Assembly: GCF_947623445.1 (NCBI RefSeq)
Contig: NC_135246.1
Location: forward strand, 10,585,856 to 10,649,855
Length of the DNA stretch: 64,000 bases
Reading direction: 5' to 3'
Origin: Clavelina lepadiformis
Lineage: Eukaryota; Chordata; Ascidiacea; Aplousobranchia; Clavelinidae
In this document: positions 51,641-63,900 of the stretch, piece by piece
Layout: each line of letters opens with the position of its first letter
Numbering within the stretch: position 1 is the stretch's first letter
The notes under the pieces: model-generated
The model's input: the letters and a program-made list of their open reading frames with translations, nothing else
What the model was told of the DNA's origin: nothing
The model's database searches: none
Made by a program: the position numbers and the translations under genes

Positions 51641-52084
51641 GCTAATAGTGAAGCACAATCTCCTTTTAATGATTAGATTATTAGGCTGTTACTACTGTAC
51701 AAGCAATCAGGAATGAGATATTGTTCTTTGCTACGCTGGAACTACTTTAGGGGACTCCCCATTGGCGAAAGACTGGTTTCGCCTCCGCGCAGAGCTCGAG
51801 ACTGTGACGGTAAAATGTTGAAGATAAGACAACACCGCAATTCCAACTAATTGGGCAAAGCGTCTTTATAGTTTATAACGGCGTGAAAATCAGTCTTTCC
51901 TCACCGCGTGAACCCAATTTAAAACTTATCTTATATGCAAGTTCTAATAGTCACTCTTTTTTTTTTTTTTGTAACTTCTTTCAATTATTATTTTTTGTTA
52001 TACAACCTATATAATTATATATTATGTTATATTTGTTGCTGATTTTTGTTAGATATTTTGTAATGCTCTTAAGTTAAGTTTGTG

Positions 52085-52195
52085 CCTTGCATCAGGGTCT
52101 TATAACAACAACGCAACAGGGAATCGAACTGGGCTCACATATTTATGAGCCAGGCACACTATAACTGCTCCGTCACATAGCCGAGAATCTGAATT
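52085..52195 (-). repeat. tRNA-derived sequence (Met-like), probably a SINE head
   Basis: On the minus strand an A-box-like region (GTGACGGAGCAGTTATAGTG) is followed by a loop CTCATAA, giving a CAT anticodon, then CCCAGTTCGATTCCC, a near-perfect B box. The acceptor stem does not close well and the sequence continues past the T-arm, so this is a tRNA-derived repeat or pseudogene rather than a working tRNA. Confidence 0.5.
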
Positions 52196-52324
52196 TGGAC
52201 ATATGCATGAGCTTTTTTTAAAGTTAGTGGTAAGATCTGCGTAACGTTTTACACACGCATTACTTTTTTTTATTATGTTTTCGGACCTAATCATCAGGAC
52301 CACCGAACAGGAACAAGTGTCGTT

Positions 52325-52440
52325 AAATGGTTTGCCGAAGAGCAATACAACGGTAGCGCTGCCACTGGGTATTGAACACGGAAAACGTATGCTCCAGCGC
52401 TCTAACCGTTCGAATACCGAGCAGACAATTGCTTGTAGCT
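52325..52440 (-). repeat. Second tRNA-like segment
   Basis: On the minus strand GGTTAGAGCGCTGGAGCATA looks like a D-arm/A box, followed by GTGTTCAATACCC, a weak B box. It lies about 130 bases from the Met-like segment in the same orientation. It is probably part of the same or a related retroposon. Confidence 0.4.
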
Positions 52441-52955
52441 AACGCTATAAGCTTTAGTCGCTACTTGGATATTTATCGGATAAATATTCCCAGTCATAAC
52501 CTGCGTTAATCTATGGACTTTAGCGCAGCAATTGCCGCAATAACTTTATGATTCAAATTAGGTTATAAACAGATAGATCCATATAAAATCTGAACCTACT
52601 ACTTACAGAATCTAAGGATAATACGCTAATCTATTAAATAGCGAGAATTAGAGGTTTACCGAGTATATAATGTAGTGGTTTCTAGGTGTAGACCTTCGAA
52701 TTATGACATGCTGCATTTCTACTTCAGTACATTTTGGCTATGAAGCCTAATCTAACGTCTGAAATTATCTAAAGGCGCTTTCGTTGCTTATTTTGCAGAC
52801 TAGCGTCAAGGTATGACAACATTTCGCACGTTTCGTTAAAAAGAACACGTCAAAGAAACAAGGGACGTTTATCGGGAAATTTTTGGGAAACAACCGATGC
52901 CTTTCTCCCTTTTTTGGGTCTTGTGACACTTTTCGTTCTGGCCCATGGTTACCAA

Positions 52956-52974
52956 ATCGTTGCTAAGCAACGAT
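52956..52974. promoter_or_regulatory. Palindromic X-box (RFX-type site)
   Basis: ATCGTTGCTAAGCAACGAT is a perfect 19-bp palindrome around a 3-base centre, matching the X-box layout and nearly the same as the one at 16474-16488. It lies upstream of the unrecognised minus-strand gene at 45-51.6 kb and downstream of the glutamate receptor. If functional, it would hint that the unrecognised gene is ciliary. Confidence 0.45.
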
Positions 52975-54202
52975 CGATAAAGGGTTCACCCACTGCAAGA
53001 CTTCTGCTAAAACACGAAGAAAAGTAAAAACTTATTGCATAGAGTGCAAACATTTAGGGCATTGCTATAGCCCACAAAATATCCTGAATAAAAAAATACA
53101 ACACCACCGATTATTTTAGTTTAAATGTATAGATATAAAAACGTATGCGCTAAACCTTTTTATACGGTATTAGCAAGCAAAGCGTTGGACGCATGTTACT
53201 AATAATTAGCCTATATTATCTTACTAACCTTTCAAAACGTTATTTTCGAGCTGTGTTTTTCTTTAATAACAGCAATTGAAAAAGGATTATTGAACCCAGG
53301 GTAATCTATTTTTTATAATTATCTACTCAATTGCCTTGAGTGACATTTAAAACCTGGCAGGCCGTCTCCAACCCATAATGTTATCTTTCTTACCCAATTC
53401 TCCAATATAGATCGTTCAGCTTTTCACTGCAACTGAACAGTGCTCAAAAGTGATATTTCCAGTGTTGCACTGCAAACATAGCCTTCAGCTACGAAACATC
53501 TAATCCATTGCATCATGTGCTACTGAAGCCTTGCTACTAGGACCATTCAGAGCAAACTATCCTATGCTGTCTACACTTTTTTCTTTTCACCTGTCTCGTG
53601 ATTCATTACGTCACTTCACAGCGTTGAATGAAAGCTGTCCCGCCTATACTTAACCTAAGTTAACCCCAACGCACATTTATCGTCCAACCTAACTAACTAA
53701 AATATAACGGTATGCCTATTTCCTAATAATTCCTTTTCCCAACAACTGTGCGCACTTTACTATATAGGTTGCTTTGCGTATGTTTAGAAAAAACTCACAC
53801 ATTTAGTCACTTACTTATGTCCATTAGATTTCTTTGTGTGGTAGGCGATATATTCAAGAGGGCAGCTTATGGTCTATTTATACTTTGTATTTTTGGGCTA
53901 CTAATAAACAAAGCCAGTGTGTAATCCAAAACGTAAGCTACAAATGTAAAGTTTAAGTCTTAAAAATTCTGAGTGTGGTTTATCACGAGTGCAATTGAAA
54001 TTAGCAGACCTTAATTAACCGTTCCGGCATTCCCCTAAACAAAATTATAAAATGACCAGCTGTACAATCAACAAAAACAACACATTCAAAAAATTTCTCA
54101 CATCTGGTTGTAACTTGTTAAAAGTTTGTTTAAAATGCAATTTGCAAAAACTTGTCAGTATACGTTAACAGCTATTTTTTTAAGAGACACACGCCAACGT
54201 TG

Positions 54203-57200
54203 CTAATGACCGACAAAAGCATTCATGTCTGTATCAGAACTTGCTAATCTTGCCACTGCGACTACGCTGACAGTTTTTGACGTCTTGCGTTCTTGTAGCT
54301 TCTTGTTAATAATATTCTCCGCTCTGGATTGTGAAGACAGCGTCATTCGTGACCATTTCTCGCTGAAAGTTTGAAAAGGGAACCAATTTGTGCGTATGTC
54401 GTCTGCTAGGCGATTGAAGCGCCTGTAGAATGCTTCTGACATTGTTTGCGGGGCGTTTAGGTTTTCCTTGTTTACGTCCCAGCAAATGACGATAACCCAT
54501 TCAGCTACCAACAGGAACACACCGCACAACATCGAAAAAGCGACTAAATAAAACATACCGGCTAAGTCCATAAATGTAAGTCTCTTCGGTTGAGATCCGG
54601 CTGCTGTATTCACGTCTCTTTCGCATTTTGAAAGTTTTCCTAAGTACTTCTGTCGTAGTTCCCTTATCAAGCCGCTCTTCTTTAAGACCATCATGTATCG
54701 CGAAAGGTCGTCAAAGTGAGGTGAGTTCTTTGACAATGCGAAGGCGTATTCTATGGCTCCAAATCCCACTTCTACCGTTTTCAATTCACAATCTGTACCG
54801 CCCGATATAAAATCCAACGTGACCGAATCCCAGAGGAGAGCAAATTTCTCTTCTCTGACCAATCGCATCCCTACTTCTACGCTTGGCACAAAGTAGTGAC
54901 TCGTATCGTCATCATCAGTTAAGAAGCTGTACAGTTTTAAGGCAAGTTTGACCCCGGATTTTTGCAGCTGAGTCTCAACAGCACTATTTTGTACGGTTCC
55001 ATACGCTACTTCTGTCTGGATCATTAAGTCAGTCAACGAGTTTATAGACGATGAAGTGTCGTGTCGAGATACTACGGACACCATGTTGGCGGTGTAAGAA
55101 GCCACAAAGACGACGGCGGATAGGTACCAAGCGATTGTGGTTATTCGGGCAGATACGGAGCGCGGTACCTGCTCAGGCGTCTGCCAAAACAACGCAGCCC
55201 ATACAAAGTATAGAGCGTTGTTTAGACCCATTCCCCGTTCTGCGTCAAGACGTTCATCGAGGAGTTTTCGTTTGGCTGCCTGAGATAGATTGGAAGTTTT
55301 TCTTTTATTCTCAGCAGCGGCGGAGACGCGGCCACTGAGAAAAAAATTTCCCCTGATGCCATACGGGCTTACCATCGAGAGAAGACACAGAAAAAACGCG
55401 ACGAGTACGACGCTTGTGAGCACCGCACAATACAAACTGATGTGAAATGGATAAAGGAAAGCGTAAGGACTATACTCGTGGCCACTGGTCGACACTACCG
55501 AAGTGTTGAGGATAAATTTGAGACCCAGATCGAGAAACGAAGGTAAAAATGTCACAGCATCCGACCGATCTTGTGTGACAGTGATAGAAGCAACGGCCAT
55601 GTCAACCTCACCTCTCACTACTTCGCCAATCATGCCGTTCCAAGAGCCGGAAGTGACGTTAATTCCACCAAATTTTCCGTCAGTCACGAGTTTTATTTCA
55701 TATTCAAAGCCTGCGATTCGGCTTAATTGCTCCAACACATCAATGCAAAATCCTCTTAGCTTTGTCATGTCTGATCTATCTGTAACGTTGTTGGGAAAGT
55801 ACACAAACGGAGCTTCGATAATGGTTGTTATTTGTAGAAAATACTTGACCTTCCTTAGTGAAGTTGCGAGAGCCAGGTCGTCCATGTCTAAACTTCCGTC
55901 GGCCCATCTACCAACCGGTAACCATTCTTGCCCTGAAGAAACGACCACAGTAAGTTCATCGCTCATTGTGCTGCCATCTTTATGAAAACTGAGATGTGAA
56001 GTGAATCCAGAAACATTCACTGCTAAAATCTTCTCGCGCACAACACTTGCGTTCAGTTTGTTCAGTTCGTTTATCTGTAACAGTCATCGTAATTTGAATA
56101 CAAAACCTGCGACTGCCATTTCAGTTAAATCTATATCTATTCGTTATATCATTATCCAAACGCAACACTACGACGTCTCTGAGTAAAGAGGGATTATGGA
56201 AAGTCCGTTTAACTAATATTTTTATTGACCTGTGATTATATTATAGCCTAACAAATGCAAACATATGTTTTTCAATGGTATACAAACTCACGTTGATATT
56301 GGAATCACAGAGGGTTTTGTAGCCATGCGCTACAACGAGAATAGAATCTAAAAGTGTTTTAACGTCGTTATTAGCTTGGGTTAGATTGTATAACTGACCA
56401 CCGTCCCGCATGAATGGCATCATTCCAATCGCGCCTACAAACATCTGTCGTTGTGTTTTTTGTTAACCAATATATAACAGGAAGTGTTTATGTTGCATAT
56501 TCATTATTATTATTCGTTTATGTAACTAATAACTGATAAAAATCCTGAATGTCCAAGAACCTTCAAAATATCTTGTCTGGTTGTTGCCGAAACGAAAGGG
56601 TTTCAATGGAGTTCTTGCTATCGCGTCCATAACAAACCACACCCAACCATTAACCGTTGTCATATTCGTTTCATAAGCTTTCTCTAGTACTTTATATCCA
56701 GAATCAGCATGAGATATGAGGAGCACGACATGTGCACCATGAGTTTTGACATCTCGTAACATAGCCGCGCATTCAGTCGGACTTATCGGTTCCTACAAAG
56801 AACTGATGTTAGTATTGTGGTCGAGGGGCCAAAAAAAGCTAAATTATGCCATTGAATGTCACAAATTATCCTTGTAGTAGTAAGCAGTATTTCATTTGAG
56901 TTTCATACCTCAAAATATGCAGTGACTTCAGACTTCCAGGAAAACCATTGAGTTGACAAGTAAAGCTCCCACCACGCCGAACTACCGTAATCTGTTCGCG
57001 AGTATATCACAGAATATCGGGTTCGTGAGAGGTACTCCATCAAGCGAATATAAGCCTGGAAATAAGTACAAGGTCACCATTGATCAAGAATACGTCAAAC
57101 CTTTTGCCACATTTTTTAAAAATCTCTATCATGGCCCGCAAAAGCACAAATATTACAAACCTGCACTTGCGTCCTTATCGACGGTGACATTCGAATTAGA

Positions 57201-59266
57201 TTTGGAAACCTCGTATTCTGTTCAAGAATTGGATCCGTCCCAAAAGGCGAAATGTGAACTATATCTTTGAGTGAGGCTACCGGGTGAATAAACCTACTCA
57301 AATGCTTTGAATTTTAGCAGAAAACAATACATAAATCGTTATGACCGTATGGAACCGCATAATAAAAGCGGGATGCACTATGTCAGACTTTAGCTTGAAA
57401 TTTGTATTCTATCGCTTGTCATGATAACAGTATAAAAACGCACATATTTCAATAACTTGGAAACGAGGCAATCTCTTAGAAGTAGTGTTGATACAGATTG
57501 CAGTTGTAGCTAACTTAATATCTTAGGGTTGACATAATCTCTAGGCGATATATCGGCTTTAAAGTCGTCCAGCCAATATTATAAACGGAAATGTGTACTT
57601 GCTTGATAGATGAACTAGTTCTCGGTCCAATCATTGTAATGATACTATTCTGTTCTATCGTAGTCTCAATGGAGTCGAAGTATCTCCACATGTCTTGAGG
57701 CAGTTTTGGTGGTTGGGATAGGTAGCTGAAAGTTCAAGTTAACCATGAGTTGAAAATTTCCATCTATTGGTACATTTTACTGTACTGACCTTACTCGGGC
57801 CCGGTTGCATTTCATACAGTGTATCGGGAATAAAGGGATTAACAGTGATTTTAAGACGTATAAATAGTGGTGTATTGTTAAAAAAGAAGTGGGGGTTCGT
57901 CGTCAAGCAGGCATGATATTGTATCCAAATGTATATAAAAATGGGGACAAAATAACACGAAGCAAGAAAAGGTAAGAAATCGTGGTACTACTACCTACTG
58001 GTTATAAGATGTCTAAAACATGAGTTGCAATCACCGTGACTAGCTCAAACAGCTCGTCTGTTGATTTCGATGATTCACGCAGTTAATGCTTTCTATCTCG
58101 ATGATTTACTCGACTAACTCCCGATCTCTGCTCGCTGGTAGAAGTGCGAGCTTATGAAACGTGAAAGCGATGGGAGTTCGATGGGATAAAATGTTCGACA
58201 AGAAAAACGCTGTGAGTCGTAGTAGGTGCACTGCGCAAAACAATATTTTGACGATGTGAAATGCATCTAGCTAAAGCTGACAAATTGAACATAGAAAAAT
58301 GATCAGTGTTGAAGTTAAGAAGCGGGCATTTGCAATGAAAACTTCTTATCAGCACAGATGCTGGAAAACAACTTGGGAACGTACAAAAAGGAGTGTTCAC
58401 ACGAAATTATTCGAAGCAAGTTTCTAAATATCAAACGACGGTTGAAGTGTTTCTTAAAAAACAAATTCATAAACTTCAATAGTAACTAAAAAATACTTCT
58501 GCAAGAAATGATGTAATGCTATTAAAAGTACCACCCAGGCCGCTACAAATTCAAGAACAATTAAAACTTAAACTTGAAAAAAACTTTAACTAAAAAATAA
58601 AACCTGAAAGTCCATCCTCTCGCCAGCACGGGTTGAAAAACTGGACTGTTAAGAGATCACCATCGAAAAAGTCATGAACGAGTAAAAAAATCAACGAGAA
58701 ATGTTTTAATAAAATAGGCTAACAAACATACTTTACAACAATTTAAGGCTAATTTGGGTACTCGTGTAGCTTTGAGCACCAAAATTTGATTGTTACCGTT
58801 ACCCATTACGAGGAGAAATTCGTGAGCTACAAACTTGTAGCTGTTGAAGCTGAGCAGTTTGTAATTAAAAGTACAAATATTGTGGCGTAGGCGCTTTGGT
58901 AACATTACGTGCTTTGCTATAAATATTATTTTTAGGTTAAAATTGCCATACATCATATTATTGCAGTTTAGGCCTAACTTGACTTATTCTAGCCTACCGT
59001 GACGGTAACATTAGGTCAACAAAAATAAAGGACCTATAGGCCTACCTGATGTTTACTTTCCAATTATTCGGCATAATGTCGCCATTGTTGAGAAATTGTA
59101 TCGGCTCAACAACCGAGCTTTCATTTACATCATCATAGATTAATAGAATCTGTAATAAGCATTCACTGTTGTCTGGTAAGTCGGGCTTTCGAAAGCAGCA
59201 GTTTGAGGCTGCACCCACAGCAATAACCACTGAGACACATATCAGTAATATCCAGCTTGTTATCAT
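54203..59266 (-). CDS. Ionotropic glutamate receptor, NMDA/GluN1-like, seven exons
   Basis: A ligand-gated cation channel subunit of the plasma membrane. Exons: 59046-59266 (ATG, signal peptide MITSWILLICVSVVIAVG), 57587-57725 (or from 57599), 57161-57304, 56909-57055, 56561-56792, 56292-56434, 54203-56074; phases agree; about 965 residues, close to GluN1. The first six exons form the amino-terminal domain (ISPFGTDPILEQNTRFPN, VIYSRTDYGSSAWW). The last exon holds S1, M1, pore loop, M3, S2 and M4. Agonist contacts look kept: T and R in SITVTQDR, D in LLWDSVTLDF. PRSVSARI and FALLWDS resemble GluN1. Odd: the selectivity site reads ALFWQTP, with Trp where GluN1 has Asn, and the gating motif reads SYTANMVSVV instead of SYTANLAAF. 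It could instead belong to another invertebrate iGluR class such as Epsilon; a tree is needed. Confidence 0.88.
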
Positions 59267-60985
59267 TTTGCTAGCTCTGAAGCGAACTTACACAAATGTG
59301 TGACCAAATGCCCGATAATGCCACTCCAAGGTACCAACTAACATTGCTTTATCATTGCAAGACGAAGAGCTTCACCTTGTCTGTAGCAATCCTCCGCTCA
59401 TTTTCTTTAATTGTTACGTCACTTGGACATTCATCAAAATCTCATGTCATTTAAAAAAGATTGATTTCAAAATACAGTACGACTGGTACAAAAAATCTGG
59501 TTACTTAACTTATCGTATTCATCAGATTTTATTTTTTTTTGCAGTGCATTTAAGCTCGCAGGTTAGTAAATTGCATGATAGTTCAGCCAAATATTTTAAG
59601 TATAAATTGCCTTTTCCCTTTTTGATCAAATCTTCCCCACTGCATAACCTGAACTCAAACTTGCTTACTTTGAAAGTTGATTCTACACTTTTCCAGTACA
59701 GTATACGTATTCTTTAGAAAAAGAGAAACCAAATCTTACTCGTATGTACAACTGGGAATGGTATACGCAGAAAACGCTACTTGAACAAAAGATAATAAAC
59801 ATATCAGTTAAGGACCAAGAGAAATAGTTACATAGAGGTTAAAAAATGTTGGCGAAGGAGGGTATTACCACGGCAGTGCTTACTGGCATACAATACTTGG
59901 TTAGATAAACTTAAGCCCCTGGTAATAGCAAGAAAGCAGTAAAGAGAAGATTCTCAAAAACTCTTGGGTTATAATACTTAGAAAATACATTCAGTGCAAG
60001 CACGACAATATTCGCACAACTCTATTGTGATTTGCAAGCATCATCTAAATTTTCTTTTGGTTTCTCAAATGATGTTGAATGTTGCCCTTCCTGTAGCGAA
60101 TCTGAAACAAAAAAATTATAACGTTACACAAAATTGTATATGTCAATATGTCATGGATAAATTTTTGCAAGGATATTGGGATTCCAAGGCAGTCCATTTC
60201 GACCAAAGGTTACAGTTTTAAGTAGGCCAATCAATATTCTAATCACAGTTTGCCAAAATAAAATTTTAACAAAAAGAAATCATTTTGTTGAGATTCTCTT
60301 TATCGAGGAACTATTAAATTTCACCATGAGCAAAGAATTCATAAATGAAGAATACAATGAGCAAAGCAGGTACCGTGACATTGCGCAACAAACATTTGCT
60401 GCACCCTTTAGGACGAAGTCGCGTTTAAACAGATCCTCATAATGGGCATTGCTATCTACAGACTACGATTGGTAAGTTAACTGAAGCCCGTATTTTAGCA
60501 TTAAAACGTATACCTGTTTGTTTTATCTATTGGTGTGGCACGTGTTGTTTTTCATCGTTAAATTGCTCCTGAAAATGTTTCGGTAAAAGCTTTCAGTAAC
60601 TTATCACTTTTTTACGACATTGTATAGCCGCAGAGGATTTTGGTAAAGGGTTACGAATAATTTTGTAAAAGGTCATTAGCTTATTATATCTATTAAATGC
60701 TGCTATTATCTTAAAGAAAAAAAATGTTCGTCTGAAGCTATTTTGCACAGTTGTTTGGTTACCTAACTTATATGTTATAACACAGTAACTTATACGGAAC
60801 CTAAACGTACCACTAATTAAACCTTAAATAAGCTAGCTATAATCAACTTTTTGCGTACCCATTCTTCTAACCTAACCGCCTACCTTCAAGAACAGTTTCG
60901 TGACCTACTTACGATGAAATAGTCAGTTTTTTCATTAAAGCCTACACACAATCACATATTACAACACTACATCGTTCATCGTGGC
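59267..60985. other. Spacer between glutamate receptor start and coiled-coil gene end
   Basis: It contains the likely promoter of the receptor gene (minus strand, starting at 59266) and the 3' flank of the coiled-coil gene. Open frames here are short and featureless. No RNA gene or clear repeat was seen. Confidence 0.45.
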
Positions 60986-63900
60986 TCACTGGGCGAACTG
61001 TAAGGAAGCCGTATATCCTGAAATTTTGCGATATCTATGATTTTGTTGAAGTCTTGCGTAATGGTGAAGAGAAGTGTTTATACCAATCAGAAGCCGGTGT
61101 TGTCTCTCATTGTGGAGATTATCCTAGCAAATGGCGCATTCCAAACTTGCAAGTCGCATGTTTAGGCTAGCCTAAATTTTAGGTGAAAATTGATACAATT
61201 GACATACAATATTTCAGGGAGCCCCATGCGGCATGTTTCGATTAATAGCATTTCTATCAGGCCTTTTTACAAGCATATACGGCGCCCAAATGAAACATTA
61301 AGTGGCAAAAATTAAAAGTTCTGCTAGGTTTGGCAATTTCGTTGTGCTCATATTTGCAGTAGATTAAAGTTTCAAGTTAAAAACATGTATTTAATACGGA
61401 TGTTGCCGAGACACTACACGATGAGTTATCCGCAATTTTAAGCCGAGAGCAAAGATAAATGGGCTTTTACTCCATTTAAATGAATTGTTTCGTCACAAGT
61501 TAAGTAACAGTCGAAAGGTAGAAATAGTACAGTGCGTACAGTAGAAACTTGTTAATTTGAAGCTGAGGAGTCCCATTAAATTACATGTAATGGAAAGCTT
61601 GCAATAATAATACGGTACTGCATTGAATAATACATGTTAAGTTACTTACTTCAGTTATCACAAGGTTTTGAACCGCTTTTACTGCGTCCAGTATAAACTA
61701 AGCAACATATATCATCCATTGATAACTCAGCACACACAAAACTTGCAAACTGCAAAATTACCTTTCACTGATAAGCTCGATTTTTCTTCAATAAAGTCAA
61801 CATTATTTTCTTGTAAGACTCTTTTTGGAGGAAGCTGTTTCAATTTTCGAAGATGTGTTTTCAGCCGAGAATTTTGGTCAAGAAGGGCTTGATTTTCGTC
61901 TCTGAAATATATCATCAGTTATAAGAAACCAAGTGTTGTACAACGTTAGAAAATGACTATTTTGACAAATTGTACAACCGCAGTCAAAAACTCACAAAAA
62001 TATTATTACGGTTAACTAAATGAACGAAAATTAAAAACTGTTTTGCTACTTCGTTGATATTTAGCGTTCACCTTCTTTTCACTTCAATATCTTTGTACTT
62101 GGCGAGTTCTTTTTCTATGAGCTTCTTCTCACGTTGAAGTTTTGCCATATCTAGTTCAAGAATATCAAGCTTGGTTTGTTGCACAAACCCACCGGATGAA
62201 ATCGTTGACCTCGTAGCCATTCGTGTTTTAGATTGTCCTGCCACTGTAGGAAAGTAAAATAAGTAACATGTTATTTGGGTCGTCATCTAATTGCCACAGC
62301 TATATCAATAAATCGTTCTTTCAAAGAAATGTAAATGCATGATAATTCTCACTGCTGTCATTGTGCTGGGTTGTCTGCACACGAAGCTGTTCTTTGAGGC
62401 GGAACATTCTGGTTTCACTATGCTTCACTTTCTCCTGCAGACTTGAAATTCTAAGTTAAAAAGTTGGGAGCAGTGATCAATACCTTTAATGTTTAGTAAT
62501 CTGGAATTACTGTAATGTAGTGAAAATTAGTAAAAACTGATTAGATGTCTTATTAATAAAACTACAATCTAATCTAGTGATTGTCGCTGCTAACTGCAAA
62601 AAATCTACACCGAGTTATAGTATATTCTTGTACTGCATAGCACAAAAGATTGAGAAGAATGAACTCAAATATATGCGTTGCCACAATGCCAATAACACAT
62701 AATGAGTCATCATTAGTATTAAATAAGCATTATCGAGTTTTAACAAATTTACTCTTTGACATATTTCTTACTTTTCTTCATATGTTGCTCTTGTTATTTT
62801 CAGTTCATCTTGTAACTTTTCAACTTTGTTTTCTTGACCTGCTGTTTGGGATGACGTCAGCTCCTTTTATTATCACAAAAAAAATAATTCAAAGCAGCTA
62901 CATCACGGTTTTGTAATTGATATTATTGCTTTTAAAATGACACGCAAAACTCTCATCAGTAAAAAAACAAGATTACATCAATATTGTTAAAATTGCTTCA
63001 GAATAAATTCAAGCAAGCATAATAATTCTTCACAATTCTTGCTTTTAGAATTTCTTGATAGCATGATTTCCCACAAAAAACGAAAACTGCATTTAACCTG
63101 TTTTTGAACGTTTTCATGCTTTGCAATTGTGCTTTTGTATTCCTCTATTTCCCTGTCGTACTGACGAAGCAATCTTTCCAACTCTCGGACACGACCAGTT
63201 CGTTTCTATGATTTTAACACATTATCTTAAGTTACCACTAACAACAAACACACACATTACACTTAAACCTTACATGAAGCCGCTGTTCAAGATTGTTCTT
63301 TTCTTCCTTTAGTTTTGTTAGATCTTCAGTTGCATCTTCCTGTAAAATTTAAGGCATTTCCATGAATGCGAAAAAACTTATCAATAAATACTTCTGTTTT
63401 CCTAATCTTTAATAAAAATGGTTTTGAAATTGAAAAAACACCTTTCCAAGTTTTTCAATCGTGCTTTTATAATCATCTATTTCCCTGTCGTATTGACGAA
63501 GTAATTTTTCCAACTCTCTCACACGTTCAGTTCGTTTCTGAAATTTCATCGAAATTTTACATGCATACTGTAGTGTATAGTCATAACTTTTTTTACACAT
63601 ATGCTAATGCTCACGCTAAGTTGCTGTTCAAGACTTTTGTTTTCATTGTTAAGTTTTGTTAGATCTTCAGTTGCATCTTCCTGTCGAACGTCAATGCACA
63701 TAAATAAAGTTGAATGGATTAATTCATAAATGCTTTTATTCTTGTAGTCATCTTTATTAAGTATGGTTTTGAACTAGAAAAAAACACCTTTTCAAGTTTT
63801 GCAATTGTGCTTTTGTATTCCTCTATTTCCCTGTCGTACTGACGAAGCAATCTTTCCAATTCTCGGACACGACCAGTTCGTTTCTATGATTTTAACACGT

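Larger units (their letters stand above)
51641..54202. other. Intergenic region
   Basis: AT-rich, with a T tract at about 51957-51971, two tRNA-like segments at 52085-52195 and 52325-52440, and a palindromic X-box at 52956-52974. No supported coding exon; the 5' end of the minus-strand gene to the left may reach into it. Confidence 0.5.

Noticed and set aside
52085..52195. Functional tRNA-Met
   Set aside because: The anticodon loop and B box fit, but the acceptor stem does not pair and the segment sits next to another tRNA-like piece, so a SINE or pseudogene is more likely.
55051..55338. Plus-strand open frame of 95 codons
   Set aside because: Antisense to the receptor membrane region; its basic, Arg-rich translation is what complement of coding sequence gives.
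55503..55985. Open frame of 160 codons on the plus strand
   Set aside because: It lies wholly inside the last exon of the glutamate receptor on the opposite strand and has no recognisable features; a shadow frame.
54203..56041. Glutamate receptor translation starting at the internal Met at 56041
   Set aside because: An acceptor AG at 56075-56076 and in-phase upstream exons encode the amino-terminal domain and signal peptide, so that Met is internal.
56953..57270. Plus-strand frame of 105 codons
   Set aside because: Antisense to two receptor amino-terminal-domain exons that have proper splice sites.
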